NCBI GenBank assembly: GCA_017403285.1
Contig: JAFQOI010000010.1
Span: forward strand, 1-51,973
Length of the DNA stretch: 51,973 nucleotides
Reading direction: 5' to 3'
From: a bacterium
Lineage (GTDB): Bacteria; Cyanobacteriota; Vampirovibrionia; Gastranaerophilales; Gastranaerophilaceae
Shown: piece by piece, positions 16,107 through 25,928 of the stretch
How positions within the stretch are numbered: the stretch's first letter is position 1
Layout of the letters: each line of letters starts with the position of its first letter
Program-made: the position numbers and the translations under genes
The notes under the pieces: model-generated
Seen by the model: the letters and a program-made list of their open reading frames with translations, nothing else
What the model was told of the DNA's origin: nothing
Database searches by the model: none

Positions 16107-16563
16107 AAATCATTTTTTCCTCTGTCCAGTCTTTTAATACAGCAATCATATCTTCTGCTATCAATTTAGCACCTTCTAGGTTATGTTCTTTATAATTTCC
16201 ACACTCTTGCTTACTTGTACCTGGGATTTGACCTTCAAAATTTTTTATAAAAATCATACTGTCTTTTATAACGTTAAGTGATTCAATATGGCTAATTTTA
16301 TCTCTTACCAAAAAATAAAAACCCGTTCTACAGCCCATTGGACCAACATATACAATACCATCTGCATATTTAGTATTTCTTGCATAAGTTGCAAACAAAT
16401 GTTCAAATGTATGCATTGCTGCGTTTTCTAAATAATCATTTTCTTCGTTATTAGGTTTTTTCATTCTTATATCATAAGTAACAACATCCCCATCAATTCT
16501 TGAGATATACATACCTTTTTCTAAAACATCATGATTTACCGTAAAACTGGCAATTTTCTTCAT
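16096..16563 (-). CDS. luxS: S-ribosylhomocysteine lyase (LuxS, AI-2 synthesis)
   Basis: LuxS cleaves S-ribosylhomocysteine to homocysteine and DPD, which becomes AI-2. The 155-residue product has the metal-binding H51-T-F-E-H55, with E54 as likely general base. It also has C78 in M-G-C-R-T-G (the catalytic cysteine) and C121 in Q-E-C-G-N-Y (third metal ligand). GAGGGTGG lies just upstream of the ATG. It is the first gene of luxS-mtnN. Whether AI-2 acts as a signal here, or the operon is purely metabolic, cannot be told. Confidence 0.97.
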   Translation of the reverse strand: MKKIASFTVNHDVLEKGMYISRIDGDVVTYDIRMKKPNNEENDYLENAAMHTFEHLFATYARNTKYADGIVYVGPMGCRTGFYFLVRDKISHIESLNVIKDSMIFIKNFEGQIPGTSKQECGNYKEHNLEGAKLIAEDMIAVLKDWTEEKMIYEQ

Positions 16564-16586
16564 TTTCCACCCTCAAATTAACCTAA

Positions 16587-16614
16587 ACAATACTATACAT
16601 TAAATATTGGTCAA
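16587..16614 (-). promoter_or_regulatory. Candidate luxS promoter
   Basis: On the minus strand TTGACC (16614-16609) and TATTGT (16592-16587) are 16 bases apart, about 24 bases before the luxS ATG. Confidence 0.45.
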
Positions 16615-16626
16615 TTTTCAAGTTAA

Positions 16627-16654
16627 TTGAAAGATACAAAAGAATTGGTATAAT
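16627..16654 (+). promoter_or_regulatory. Candidate promoter of the radical SAM gene
   Basis: TTGAAA (16627-16632) and a perfect TATAAT (16649-16654) are separated by 16 bases, 38 bases before the TTG start. It lies back to back with the luxS promoter. Confidence 0.6.
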
Positions 16655-16692
16655 TATTTATGTTAAATTGTATATTGCAGGAATAATTTATA

Positions 16693-17658
16693 TTGACCAG
16701 TGAATATTTAAGTTGTGACATAATTGAATATGGCTTTGATGCACAATATGATGCTATTAATTTATGTTGCAGAATAAGTGGTAATAATTGCAATGAACCA
16801 TTCCATATAATTCCAAACTATAAAGGAGAAAAAATTAATTGGAATGATTTTTTCCAAAAGAAACAAGAAATCAGAAATATTCATCAAAATGGAGAAATTT
16901 TTAAGCCCTGTAATGGTTGTTTATACCTAAGAAAAGAAGCTTGGGATAATTCTAATTATATCCGAACAGTAAATATAAATAACTGGATAAAATGCAACGC
17001 TGATTGCATATACTGCAATCGTTCAAGTTTAAAAAAGCACAAAGAATATAAAATATTGCCAATTTTTAAAGATATTATAAAACACGATTTTTTAAAAGCT
17101 GGTGGACCAATAACAATATCTGGTGGTGAACCTTCTATAATAAGAGAATTTAAACCTCTTTTGGAATTATTTCTAAAAAATAATCTAAATAATATCAAAG
17201 TTTTAACAAATGCCATAAAATACGATAAAACAATTGAAAAAGGACTAAAAAAAGGCAATGTAAACATTCTTGTTTCAACAGATTCTGGCACAAGAGAAAC
17301 ATTCACAAAAATAAAAAGAACAGATAAACATAATCAAGTTTGGAAAAATATAAAAAAATATGCCCAATATGCAAAATATTCAGAACTTGTAAAAACTAAA
17401 TTTATAATAATTCCAGCAATAAATGACAATAAAGAAGAAATTTTAGAATTTATAAAACAAAATTTAAATAGTGGAATTAAATACGCTGAAATTGATATAG
17501 AAATAAGTTGGTTTTACACTCACAAGCAAAATAGGACCCATTTTGACGAAATATATGAACTATATCAATACGCAGTAGAAAAAGCACAAGAAGTCGGAAT
17601 ATTTCTTGAAGCAAAAGATAGAATGGTGTTATTTTTGCAAAATATCGAAAATTCTTAA
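16693..17658 (+). CDS. Radical SAM protein
   Basis: The 321-residue product starts at TTG, with AGGAA upstream. It has C101-x3-C105-x2-C108, the radical SAM 4Fe-4S motif, followed by S-G-G-E-P-S near 134 and a beta-alpha domain, so it should cleave SAM to a 5'-deoxyadenosyl radical. Extra cysteines before it (C-C at 25-26, C32, C73-x2-C76) could bind a further Fe-S cluster. No substrate can be inferred: neighbours are luxS on one side and a SNF2 helicase on the other. The stop codon shares the four-base TTAA with the convergent SNF2 gene. Confidence 0.85.
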   Translation: MTSEYLSCDIIEYGFDAQYDAINLCCRISGNNCNEPFHIIPNYKGEKINWNDFFQKKQEIRNIHQNGEIFKPCNGCLYLRKEAWDNSNYIRTVNINNWIKCNADCIYCNRSSLKKHKEYKILPIFKDIIKHDFLKAGGPITISGGEPSIIREFKPLLELFLKNNLNNIKVLTNAIKYDKTIEKGLKKGNVNILVSTDSGTRETFTKIKRTDKHNQVWKNIKKYAQYAKYSELVKTKFIIIPAINDNKEEILEFIKQNLNSGIKYAEIDIEISWFYTHKQNRTHFDEIYELYQYAVEKAQEVGIFLEAKDRMVLFLQNIENS

Positions 17659-20600
17659 TCAAGAGAGAAGATATCTTGCAAATCGGCATAAGTAAGAGTT
17701 TTACTAATATTTCTATCAACAGAAATGACAGAATCAACGAGATTTCTCTTATCCTGTTTAAGTTTTTGAATTTTTTCTTCAACCGTATTTTTTGTAATTA
17801 AGCGGTAAACAAAAACTTTCTTCGTTTGACCAATACGATATGCTCTATCCGTTGCCTGATCTTCAACAGCAGGATTCCACCATGGGTCATAATGAATTAC
17901 ATAGTCCGCACCTGTCAAATTCAAACCTGTACCACCAGCTTTTAAACTTACCAAGAATATTGGGATTGTTGGATCATTATTAAATCTTTCAACAACTTCT
18001 TGTCTATTTTTCGTTGAACCAGTTAGGTACTCATGCTTGATACCTTCTTTAACAAGCCAAGCTTTAACAATATCAAGCATATCAACAAATTGAGAGAACA
18101 ATAGAATTCTATGCTTTTCTGCAATAATTTCTTCAAGCATTGACTTTAATTGTTCAAATTTACCTGATGTATCAATGCCTTTCTTGTTTTCTTTATCATA
18201 AAGAAGTGGATGACAACAGATTTGACGCAATCTCAACAATGCTGAGAATATAGACATTCTGCTCTTTTCTAAGCCGTTTTCTGCAATAGATTTAAACAAT
18301 TCTTCTTTTGTTGAATCCAATACTTCAAGATAGAAGTCTCTTTGCTCTGGTGTGAGTTCGCAGTATGCAATATTTTCAACTTTATCTGGTAAGTCTTTTG
18401 CAACATCTCGTTTCATACGACGTAAAATAAATGGATAAATTTGTGATTTTAATCGTTTTTCAACAATCTTTTCGCCCCTATCAACAATAGGAGTAACATA
18501 TCTGTAATTAAATTCTGATAAACTTAATAAGAAACCAGGCATAAGGAAATCAAATACAGACCACAATTCTTCAAGTTTATTTTCGATTGGAGTACCAGAC
18601 AACGCTAATTTATGTTGACCATTTAAAGTCTTAATACATTTTGCAGTCATTGATTCTGGATTTTTTATATTTTGAGATTCGTCCAAAATAATATATCTAA
18701 ACTCAAATTTCTTAAGTTTTTCAATATCACGTCTAATCAAAGCATAACTTGTAATAACAATGTCATACTTTGGAATTTCTTTAAAATGCTCTTTACGTTC
18801 AGTTCCACTTAATTTTAAACATTTAAGTCCTGGAATGAATTTTTGGACTTCAGCCTCCCAGTTGAAAACAACAGAAGTAGGACAAACAACAAGGTTTGGT
18901 GCTTTTTTATCTTTTTCTTTTGCTTTTTGAAGTAACGTAAGTGCTTGAAGAGTCTTACCCAAGCCCATATCATCAGCCAATATTCCGTTAAGCCCATATT
19001 TATACAAGAACCATAACCAACTAAAGCCCTTATATTGATATTCTCTTAACTCTGCATTAAGTTCCTTTGGTAATGGAGCATTATCCATTGTAGAGAATGT
19101 TGAAATTTGTTTCCAAAATGCAGAAAAACGTCTACTCATTTTAAGTTTGAAACCTAAATTTTGCATTTCAGATAACAAACCAGCTCTATATGTTTTTACT
19201 ATATACCTATTATCTTCATTCTTGTAAACATCAAATGTGTTAAATGATTTTAATAAAGAGAAAATATCTTGTCCTGGAACTTCAACAAATCCATAACCTT
19301 TGACTCTAAGATATTTATCACCTTCAATTATCAAATCATAAATATCATCAAAAGGAATTTCCTCATCGCCAACTTTTCCATATAAAATTACTTCAAAACT
19401 ATCAGTTGAATCCAAAGAAAAATCAATATCAGCAACCAATTCGAATGGTTTTGCCGATAATTTAAAGAAAGACATATCATCCTTTTCTTCAAATTTCCAA
19501 CCATCACCTGCTTGTTTCAAATAGTAATTATAAAAGTCAATGGCATTTTCTTTTTCAATTGCTAAATTATTTGTCTGCATAGGTGCGAACTTACAAGCTA
19601 AAAGCATTTGATATGAACGCTCTTCATGTGCCAAATTACGTTTAACCCAATACAATAAATCTTCTTTAGGCTTTTTAATGGTTACATAAGGACTTTTCGC
19701 CGCCAATTTAGAATAAGCAACCCTTGTTCCATCATAATCAAATTCAAGTTCTGCCTTTAAAGCACCATCATAATCAAGTCCCATTGTAACAATATTCAAT
19801 GGTGGTTTTTGTTCAAGCGTAAGTTTATCAATCACTTCAGATACTTCACAAGGAATAAGTGCTCTTAATTTAGGAAGTTCTTCGTACAAAAACTTTGCCC
19901 CATCAGCATCCTTAACATCTGTAAATGTTGTTTTTATAAGATTTTGAGGAAGTGAAGACAACACCACATTAATAGGGAATATTTTATTTTTGTATCTACC
20001 CCATTTTAATTGACGTGAAAAATATCTAACTTCTTCAAAAGGTATAATGTCATCTTTATCTGGTCTTTGCCAATACAATGAAAGTAGGACATTTCCAACC
20101 ATTGAGAAATTAACAGACATTGAAAGTTTCCACTCTTGAACACCAAAAACTAATTTATCTTTTGTTTTGCCATCAATTACATCATCTGCTTTAGCCAAAA
20201 GATGGAAAAATCCATCAAACTTAGCGATTGGAATGTCATACCAGCCTGCTTTTTTATCAAGTCTTGAATTTTTCAATAAAAGTTGAAAAATAGCAAGTTC
20301 AACTTTTTGTTGATTATTAAGTTCAAAATTAGCATCTGCTTTTTGTGCAGCAATAACAACTTTTAAAATAGCCTCAATATCTCGAATAACTTTACCCGTA
20401 TTCCTATCCATAACAAGAATAGAGAAAAAATTCTGCCTTCGTTTTGGATTAAAATGGAAAACATATCCTCCTTGAGGGTTTTCACACATAACAGTTTCTG
20501 TATCTGAGAAATCAGGTTTAACTTTAAACCTACGCTCCAAAAACTCCTCATAAGTATGATTTTCAATTGCGTTTAAAGCAACTGCAATTGCGTGTTTGCA

Positions 20601-20831
20601 CCATTTTTCTTTCAACGGACAAGAACAAACAGGCTCAATCCCTGTCTTTTTAAATTTTAATTCTACATCATAAAATGATTTAAAATTACCTTTAACTTTT
20701 GCCTTGACACCTGTTTTCGTTACCTCAACAGAGTCAATTTGCCCTTTTTGGTAATACTCGTAACCCCTACGCCAACTTCCTGGGGTTGAATTTTCTTTTA
20801 AATACTTATAATTTAAATTACAAACAGTCAT
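17655..20831 (-). CDS. SWIM-SNF2 family helicase
   Basis: This DNA-dependent ATPase of the SNF2 family is 1058 residues long. A SWIM zinc finger (C69-x-C71-x6-C78-x-H80) is near the N-terminus and a long middle region of unknown fold follows. The ATPase core has the Walker A block D-D-M-G-L-G-K-T near 622, D-E-S-Q (instead of D-E-A-H) near 716 and L-S-G-T-P-I-E-N. The C-terminal helicase half has S-L-K-A-G-G-T-G-L-N-L and D-R-A-Y-R-I-G-Q-T. Such proteins remodel protein-DNA complexes or act in recombination and transcription recycling; the exact role is unknown. It lies divergent from the helicase-nuclease gene. Confidence 0.93.
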   Translation of the reverse strand: MTVCNLNYKYLKENSTPGSWRRGYEYYQKGQIDSVEVTKTGVKAKVKGNFKSFYDVELKFKKTGIEPVCSCPLKEKWCKHAIAVALNAIENHTYEEFLERRFKVKPDFSDTETVMCENPQGGYVFHFNPKRRQNFFSILVMDRNTGKVIRDIEAILKVVIAAQKADANFELNNQQKVELAIFQLLLKNSRLDKKAGWYDIPIAKFDGFFHLLAKADDVIDGKTKDKLVFGVQEWKLSMSVNFSMVGNVLLSLYWQRPDKDDIIPFEEVRYFSRQLKWGRYKNKIFPINVVLSSLPQNLIKTTFTDVKDADGAKFLYEELPKLRALIPCEVSEVIDKLTLEQKPPLNIVTMGLDYDGALKAELEFDYDGTRVAYSKLAAKSPYVTIKKPKEDLLYWVKRNLAHEERSYQMLLACKFAPMQTNNLAIEKENAIDFYNYYLKQAGDGWKFEEKDDMSFFKLSAKPFELVADIDFSLDSTDSFEVILYGKVGDEEIPFDDIYDLIIEGDKYLRVKGYGFVEVPGQDIFSLLKSFNTFDVYKNEDNRYIVKTYRAGLLSEMQNLGFKLKMSRRFSAFWKQISTFSTMDNAPLPKELNAELREYQYKGFSWLWFLYKYGLNGILADDMGLGKTLQALTLLQKAKEKDKKAPNLVVCPTSVVFNWEAEVQKFIPGLKCLKLSGTERKEHFKEIPKYDIVITSYALIRRDIEKLKKFEFRYIILDESQNIKNPESMTAKCIKTLNGQHKLALSGTPIENKLEELWSVFDFLMPGFLLSLSEFNYRYVTPIVDRGEKIVEKRLKSQIYPFILRRMKRDVAKDLPDKVENIAYCELTPEQRDFYLEVLDSTKEELFKSIAENGLEKSRMSIFSALLRLRQICCHPLLYDKENKKGIDTSGKFEQLKSMLEEIIAEKHRILLFSQFVDMLDIVKAWLVKEGIKHEYLTGSTKNRQEVVERFNNDPTIPIFLVSLKAGGTGLNLTGADYVIHYDPWWNPAVEDQATDRAYRIGQTKKVFVYRLITKNTVEEKIQKLKQDKRNLVDSVISVDRNISKTLTYADLQDIFSLD

Positions 20832-21023
20832 GAAATCTCTTGTAGTTATATCTGCAAAAAAACACAGGATAATATTTCTATTGTTTCGTCCAACTAAATA
20901 TGTACCAAATGTTGAGCAGTAACATCCTAATTAACTGGTATACTACAAGTATAATTATACATTAAAGAAAAAAATTAGCAAGTATTTCGGTTGTATGATA
21001 CTATTATACAAAAGAGAGAGTAT
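20832..21023. other. Divergent control region of two helicase genes
   Basis: This region separates the SNF2 gene (minus) from the helicase-nuclease gene (plus). It has a TATAAT at 20950-20955 but no well-spaced -35. Promoters for both genes must lie here. Confidence 0.3.
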
Positions 21024-24000
21024 ATGTCTGAAAACAAGAATAAACACAAGCCCAATGAGCGCCAACAAGAATGCATTGATTCCATAAATGGGAAGATTAT
21101 GGTACTTGCAGGTCCAGGAACAGGAAAAACCTTCACCGTTACAAAGCGTATTGCTTCAATGCTGAAAAAAGGAATTAAACCTGATACAATTCTTTGTTTA
21201 ACATTTTCAGATGCCGCTGCTAGTGAAATGAAATCAAGGCTTAATAAGGAAGTAGGTATTATCGCTTCTGGAGTTAATATTTATACATACCACTCTTTTT
21301 GTAATGAAATAATCAAAATGTATCCTGATTATTTTGGAATTTCTCAAAATCTTTCCTTAATAAATTCAACTATTGAACGTGAACTTATGGTTGAAGCAAT
21401 TGATGAAGCAAACATCAAAGCTTTTGTTAGTGAAAGAGGGGGGAAATACCAGCATATTGGAACTTTCTCAAAATCAATTTCAAAATTAAAAGGTTTAAGA
21501 ATAAAAAAACAAGATTATCTTGAAAATATAAACACAAATCCTTCTTTAATTCCAAGAATAAATGTTTTAAAAACCGAGATTGAAGAAAAACAAAAAAAGG
21601 GTGATACAAGAATCACTACAAAATTAAACGAGATTTCAAAAATAGAAGAAAAAATTGAAAAAGCAAAAGAGTTATGGACTGTTTTTGAAATTTATACAAG
21701 AAAAATGCTAGAACACGATCTTATCGATTTTGCAGATATGATTAATCTCGTCATAGATAAGTTTGAAGAAGATAGTGCCTTTTTAGATAAAATATCCAAC
21801 AAATACAAATATTTTATGGTAGATGAATATCAAGATACAAATGACTTACAAAATAAAATTTTATTTAATCTTTTAGATGCAAATGAAGAGAAAAATGTAT
21901 TTGTCGTGGGTGATGATGACCAAATCATATACGGTTTTCAAGGCGCCAACAGCGAGAATGTCGATAATTTTTTAAAACGCTATCCAGAAACAAAAGTTAT
22001 TTGCCTTGTTGAAAATAATCGTTCTACTCAATCAATTCTTGATTTAAGTTATAGAGTTGTAACTCAAGATACAACAAGACTCGAAAACAACCCATTATTT
22101 CAATCACACAACATAGAAAAAAAATTAAAAGCAAAAAATCCCAAAATCATTGAAAAAGAACGAAAAATTAAACGTTGGCAATTTGGAGAACTTATCCAAG
22201 AATACAACTATATTGTTGAAGATATTCAAAATCTTATAAATTCATCTAATTGTCCCATTGATGAAGAAACAAATGAAAAAAAACTTTCTGAAATAGCGAT
22301 ATTATCAACAAAAAAGAGCGAACTTAAAGAATTTGAACAACTTTTAAAATCAAAAAATATTAACTGCCAATTAAATGAAGGTATTGATATTTTTAAAATT
22401 CGCTCTGTTATTACTCTATATTTCTATATGAAAGCATTAAACAACAGAATAAATGATTCAGATAAACTATTTGGCTTGCTTCTTACTGAGCCATTTCTTA
22501 TAGACTTAAATGATTATAATAGACTTCAAAAAGAATTTAAAAAACAAAATACTGACCATAATGACTTCATTGCGAATATGAAAAGACCATTTGGCTGGAT
22601 TAATCCTGAAAAAATAAGCGAATTTGTAAGCACATTTGAATACCTACAAAATTACGCTGCAACAAACAACCTACGAAACACTGTAATAGAAATAGTAAAC
22701 AGAACAAAAATTTTAGACTTTTTCTACCATTGTGATGTTAATAAGATAGAAAACATAACAGGATTACAAAAAATAATAAATGAAGCAGATGACCTTATGC
22801 GCCTAAATCCAAGCGCTAATTTAAATGACTTCGTTTCAAGAATTGAATATGCAAGAACAAATAATATAGAAATTACAACTGATAAAAATAATGTTGTACA
22901 AAATGCGGTTCAACTTTTAACATACCACTCATCAAAAGGTCGTGAGTTTGAACATGTATATCTTCCAAACTTAATAGAAAACAATTGGGAGAATTTCTCC
23001 ATGCCTGGAGAATATAAATTAATAACAGAAAAAGTGTTAGAAAATAGCGAAAAAGAACTTCAAAATGATTCTGAATTATTAAAAAAATTGTTCGTTGGAA
23101 TAACAAGAGCAAAATATGCACTTACACTTTCTCACGCTGACAATCAAGACAGAAAGCCAAGAGCAGTAACTAAATATCTTGATTCTGTCAGTGATTTTGA
23201 TTTTGATAAACAAATTTTTGAATATAAAGAAGATGATTATACAACAGAAATTTATAAATCACTTTCAACAGAAACCATCAATCATAGAAAAGTTTTTGAA
23301 AACGAATTAAAAGATAGGGTAAAAAATATAACTCTAAGCCCAACATCTATTAATGCTTATATAAATTGCCCAAGATGCTTTTTTTACTCTAGTATTTTAA
23401 AAATAGATATAACGGACACAGATCGTGATGCTATGAATTTTGGAAGCATTATCCACGACATACTGTATAAATCAGCAAAAAGTGCAATCAACAATAATGG
23501 CTATATTTCTGTTGACGAAGCAAAAGAACTTTTCAATAAAACAATGAGCTATACTATTTTTTCAACAAAAGATAGAAAAGAAACTTATCAAAATCGAGGA
23601 ATGAGCATCCTTGACGGATATTATAAAAAATTCTGCGAATTTCCTTATGTGCTAATTGATAATATCGAAGAAGAATTTAATGGAATAAATGTACAAAATG
23701 AAGTTATAAACGGAAAAATAGACAGAATAGAAAAATTATCTGATGGCACTTATGCACTGTATGACTATAAAACAAGTGCATATACAAGTGCAAAACAAAT
23801 GGGAATAGGAGGAAGAAGAGAAGATTACTATAACCAATTGTGTTGTTACAAATATGCTTGGGAGAAAAAACACCCAAACAAGGTTGTTTCAAAAGCTGGT
23901 ATTATCTACCTAAATGATAATAGGACAGCAGAAATCGAATTAACTTCATCAGATATGAAATATATTGAAGAACTCATACTTAAAACTTATGAAAATATTC

Positions 24001-24092
24001 GCAATTTGAATTTTAACGTAAAAACAGATTTTGATGAAAACGCTTGCAAATTCTGCGCATATAAAGATTTATGCAAACTTGATGTGATTTAA
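21024..24092 (+). CDS. UvrD/PcrA-like helicase fused to a RecB-type nuclease
   Basis: The preferred ATG at 21024, preceded by AAAGAGAGAG, gives 1022 residues; an in-frame TTG at 20991 lacks this. The superfamily 1 motifs are visible: A-G-P-G-T-G-K-T near 34, D-E-Y-Q-D-T, V-V-G-D-D-D-Q-I-I-Y-G-F, and V-G-I-T-R-A-K near 690. From about residue 770 the C-terminus resembles a PD-(D/E)xK RecB/AddB nuclease. It has L-S-P-T-S-I-N-A-Y, C-P-R-C, N-G-K-I-D-R-I, Y-D-Y-K-T-S and a final C-K-F-C-A-Y-K-D-L-C. The four-cysteine arrangement suggests a 4Fe-4S nuclease lid as in AddB. A role in double-strand-break processing or defence against foreign DNA is likely, but unproven. Confidence 0.9.
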   Translation: MSENKNKHKPNERQQECIDSINGKIMVLAGPGTGKTFTVTKRIASMLKKGIKPDTILCLTFSDAAASEMKSRLNKEVGIIASGVNIYTYHSFCNEIIKMYPDYFGISQNLSLINSTIERELMVEAIDEANIKAFVSERGGKYQHIGTFSKSISKLKGLRIKKQDYLENINTNPSLIPRINVLKTEIEEKQKKGDTRITTKLNEISKIEEKIEKAKELWTVFEIYTRKMLEHDLIDFADMINLVIDKFEEDSAFLDKISNKYKYFMVDEYQDTNDLQNKILFNLLDANEEKNVFVVGDDDQIIYGFQGANSENVDNFLKRYPETKVICLVENNRSTQSILDLSYRVVTQDTTRLENNPLFQSHNIEKKLKAKNPKIIEKERKIKRWQFGELIQEYNYIVEDIQNLINSSNCPIDEETNEKKLSEIAILSTKKSELKEFEQLLKSKNINCQLNEGIDIFKIRSVITLYFYMKALNNRINDSDKLFGLLLTEPFLIDLNDYNRLQKEFKKQNTDHNDFIANMKRPFGWINPEKISEFVSTFEYLQNYAATNNLRNTVIEIVNRTKILDFFYHCDVNKIENITGLQKIINEADDLMRLNPSANLNDFVSRIEYARTNNIEITTDKNNVVQNAVQLLTYHSSKGREFEHVYLPNLIENNWENFSMPGEYKLITEKVLENSEKELQNDSELLKKLFVGITRAKYALTLSHADNQDRKPRAVTKYLDSVSDFDFDKQIFEYKEDDYTTEIYKSLSTETINHRKVFENELKDRVKNITLSPTSINAYINCPRCFFYSSILKIDITDTDRDAMNFGSIIHDILYKSAKSAINNNGYISVDEAKELFNKTMSYTIFSTKDRKETYQNRGMSILDGYYKKFCEFPYVLIDNIEEEFNGINVQNEVINGKIDRIEKLSDGTYALYDYKTSAYTSAKQMGIGGRREDYYNQLCCYKYAWEKKHPNKVVSKAGIIYLNDNRTAEIELTSSDMKYIEELILKTYENIRNLNFNVKTDFDENACKFCAYKDLCKLDVI

Positions 24093-24095
24093 TTT

Positions 24096-25928
24096 TTATT
24101 CTTCGCAATAAAAATTCATCTCACATTTTTTGCAATCAAATTCAACTTTATATTCAATACCACTTTCAACTTGTTCAAGAGTCCAAGGGAGTGGTGGAAG
24201 ATTTGAAGGATTTGTTTTTGAACACAAGCCTAACTCATTTCTTAAACAATATCTGCCAATAAAAACTTTTCTTCCCTTAAAGTTATCGCTTGTTTCAAGA
24301 CCTGCTTCTATTTTTTCAACACCGTGACGTCTAAAAAATTCTTCTGTTTTTTTATTTGAAACATTATCAAGATATGTCATTTCTTTTTTATAATATGGAG
24401 TATTATTTTTTAGTACATTACCTTGTTTTATTGGTCTATTTTTTGCTCTTTCAGCACGAAGTTTTATGAACAATTCGTTGCGAAAAGCAATCACATTATC
24501 AATATAAACACCATCTTGAGAGTTAACCTCATCAATTACAAACTCACAATCAATATCTAAATAAAATAACTCTTTTTGAGGATTAACAAGTCTATTACTC
24601 CCTTTTACATAAGACATTTCAATTGTATTATTATCCTCATCAATAGCAATAACTTTATTTTCTTTAAAATTAAGTTTTACTGAAATGACTCTATAATTAA
24701 CAGATTCTTCAACTTCTTTAAATCCTTCTTTATCAATATATCTATAAAGTTTTAAACCTGTTAAATTATCTTTGATAGGCGAAATAAAATACCTTTCATT
24801 TTTTACATCAACTATTTCAACTTTTTGTACTTCTTCATCATTTAATTGGTATCTTAATCTATCACCAATGTTTAATTTTATAGAAGTATCAAGTTCAAAA
24901 GAATTATTATCAAAATCTTTTACGCATCCAACAAAAGAACCAACAAGCGAATGCTTAGAATAATTTTCTTTTTTTCTACCATTCATAAAGAAATCAGTAA
25001 ATCCTTTATTAAAATTCTTATGAAAATCTGGCTCAAAGCCTAAAATTACACGACCAGAAGATGCTCTTTTTACATCTCTTGTTTTCGCAATTATATCAGC
25101 GGTTTGAGAGAACATAGCAGTAGAATTTTTAACGTGCTTCAAATCTTTTTCTCTACCTGCAATTTTGAAAGAATCCACACCGATATCAAACAATCTTGGC
25201 ATATCATTGTTAATGTTTAAAAATCTCAAATTTAACAACCTATCATTTTCTTTAATAACATTGCCATTTTTGTCTTTCAATGTCCAATTATCCATACATC
25301 TTTCAGGACATACTCCGTGATTTGATGCTAAATAGTGTGATTTTTCTGTTGACTTAGTATTTTTCAAACTTTCAACATAAGCGAGATAACAATTACCACT
25401 ATAACCAACGCATAAAAAGCCATAACAAAATGTTTCTATTTCTATATTAGAATTATCCGTTATATCTTTTATTTCTTCAAAAGATAATTCTCTAGGTAAA
25501 ACAATCCTTGTCACGCCGCATTTTTCAAAAAACTGAGCATCTTCTTTTTTGAAACACATAGAGTTTGTAGATAAAATAATTGGAATTGGAGGTAAATCAA
25601 GTTCTAAAATTCCAATATCTTGAATAATTAGCCCATCAACACCCATTTCATAAAACTCATTTATCATATTTTGAGCAGTTTTAATATCTTCATCACTATA
25701 TAGTAGACAATTCAGAGGGATATAAATTTTAGCCCAATATCTATGAGCATATTCAATAAGTTCTCTAATATCATCCATAGCATTTGCTTGTTCATGACGC
25801 AATGAAAATTTGGGAGCACCTATATAAACAGCATCTGCTCCACATCTAATTGCTTCTTTTGAATACAATAAATTTTTTCCTGGAGAAAGAATTTCTATTG
25901 TTTTACATTTTTCTCTTGCCAAAATCAA
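24096..25928 (-). CDS. Peptidase U32 family protein, RlhA/TrhP-type
   Basis: The family, once called collagenase-like, includes enzymes that hydroxylate 23S rRNA C2501 (RlhA) or tRNA wobble uridine (TrhP) using prephenate-derived chemistry. The 610-residue product has L-S-P-G-K-N-L near the start, G-A-D-A-V-Y-I-G near 30, a cysteine cluster (F-C-Y-G-F-L-C-V-G-Y-S-G-N-C, about 168-181; C-P-E-R-C near 204) and a last C-x2-C-x5-C. Its length fits RlhA better than TrhP, but the substrate is uncertain. Its start overlaps the stop of the acyl-CoA synthetase gene by four bases, so the two are co-translated. Confidence 0.8.
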   Translation of the reverse strand: MILAREKCKTIEILSPGKNLLYSKEAIRCGADAVYIGAPKFSLRHEQANAMDDIRELIEYAHRYWAKIYIPLNCLLYSDEDIKTAQNMINEFYEMGVDGLIIQDIGILELDLPPIPIILSTNSMCFKKEDAQFFEKCGVTRIVLPRELSFEEIKDITDNSNIEIETFCYGFLCVGYSGNCYLAYVESLKNTKSTEKSHYLASNHGVCPERCMDNWTLKDKNGNVIKENDRLLNLRFLNINNDMPRLFDIGVDSFKIAGREKDLKHVKNSTAMFSQTADIIAKTRDVKRASSGRVILGFEPDFHKNFNKGFTDFFMNGRKKENYSKHSLVGSFVGCVKDFDNNSFELDTSIKLNIGDRLRYQLNDEEVQKVEIVDVKNERYFISPIKDNLTGLKLYRYIDKEGFKEVEESVNYRVISVKLNFKENKVIAIDEDNNTIEMSYVKGSNRLVNPQKELFYLDIDCEFVIDEVNSQDGVYIDNVIAFRNELFIKLRAERAKNRPIKQGNVLKNNTPYYKKEMTYLDNVSNKKTEEFFRRHGVEKIEAGLETSDNFKGRKVFIGRYCLRNELGLCSKTNPSNLPPLPWTLEQVESGIEYKVEFDCKKCEMNFYCEE

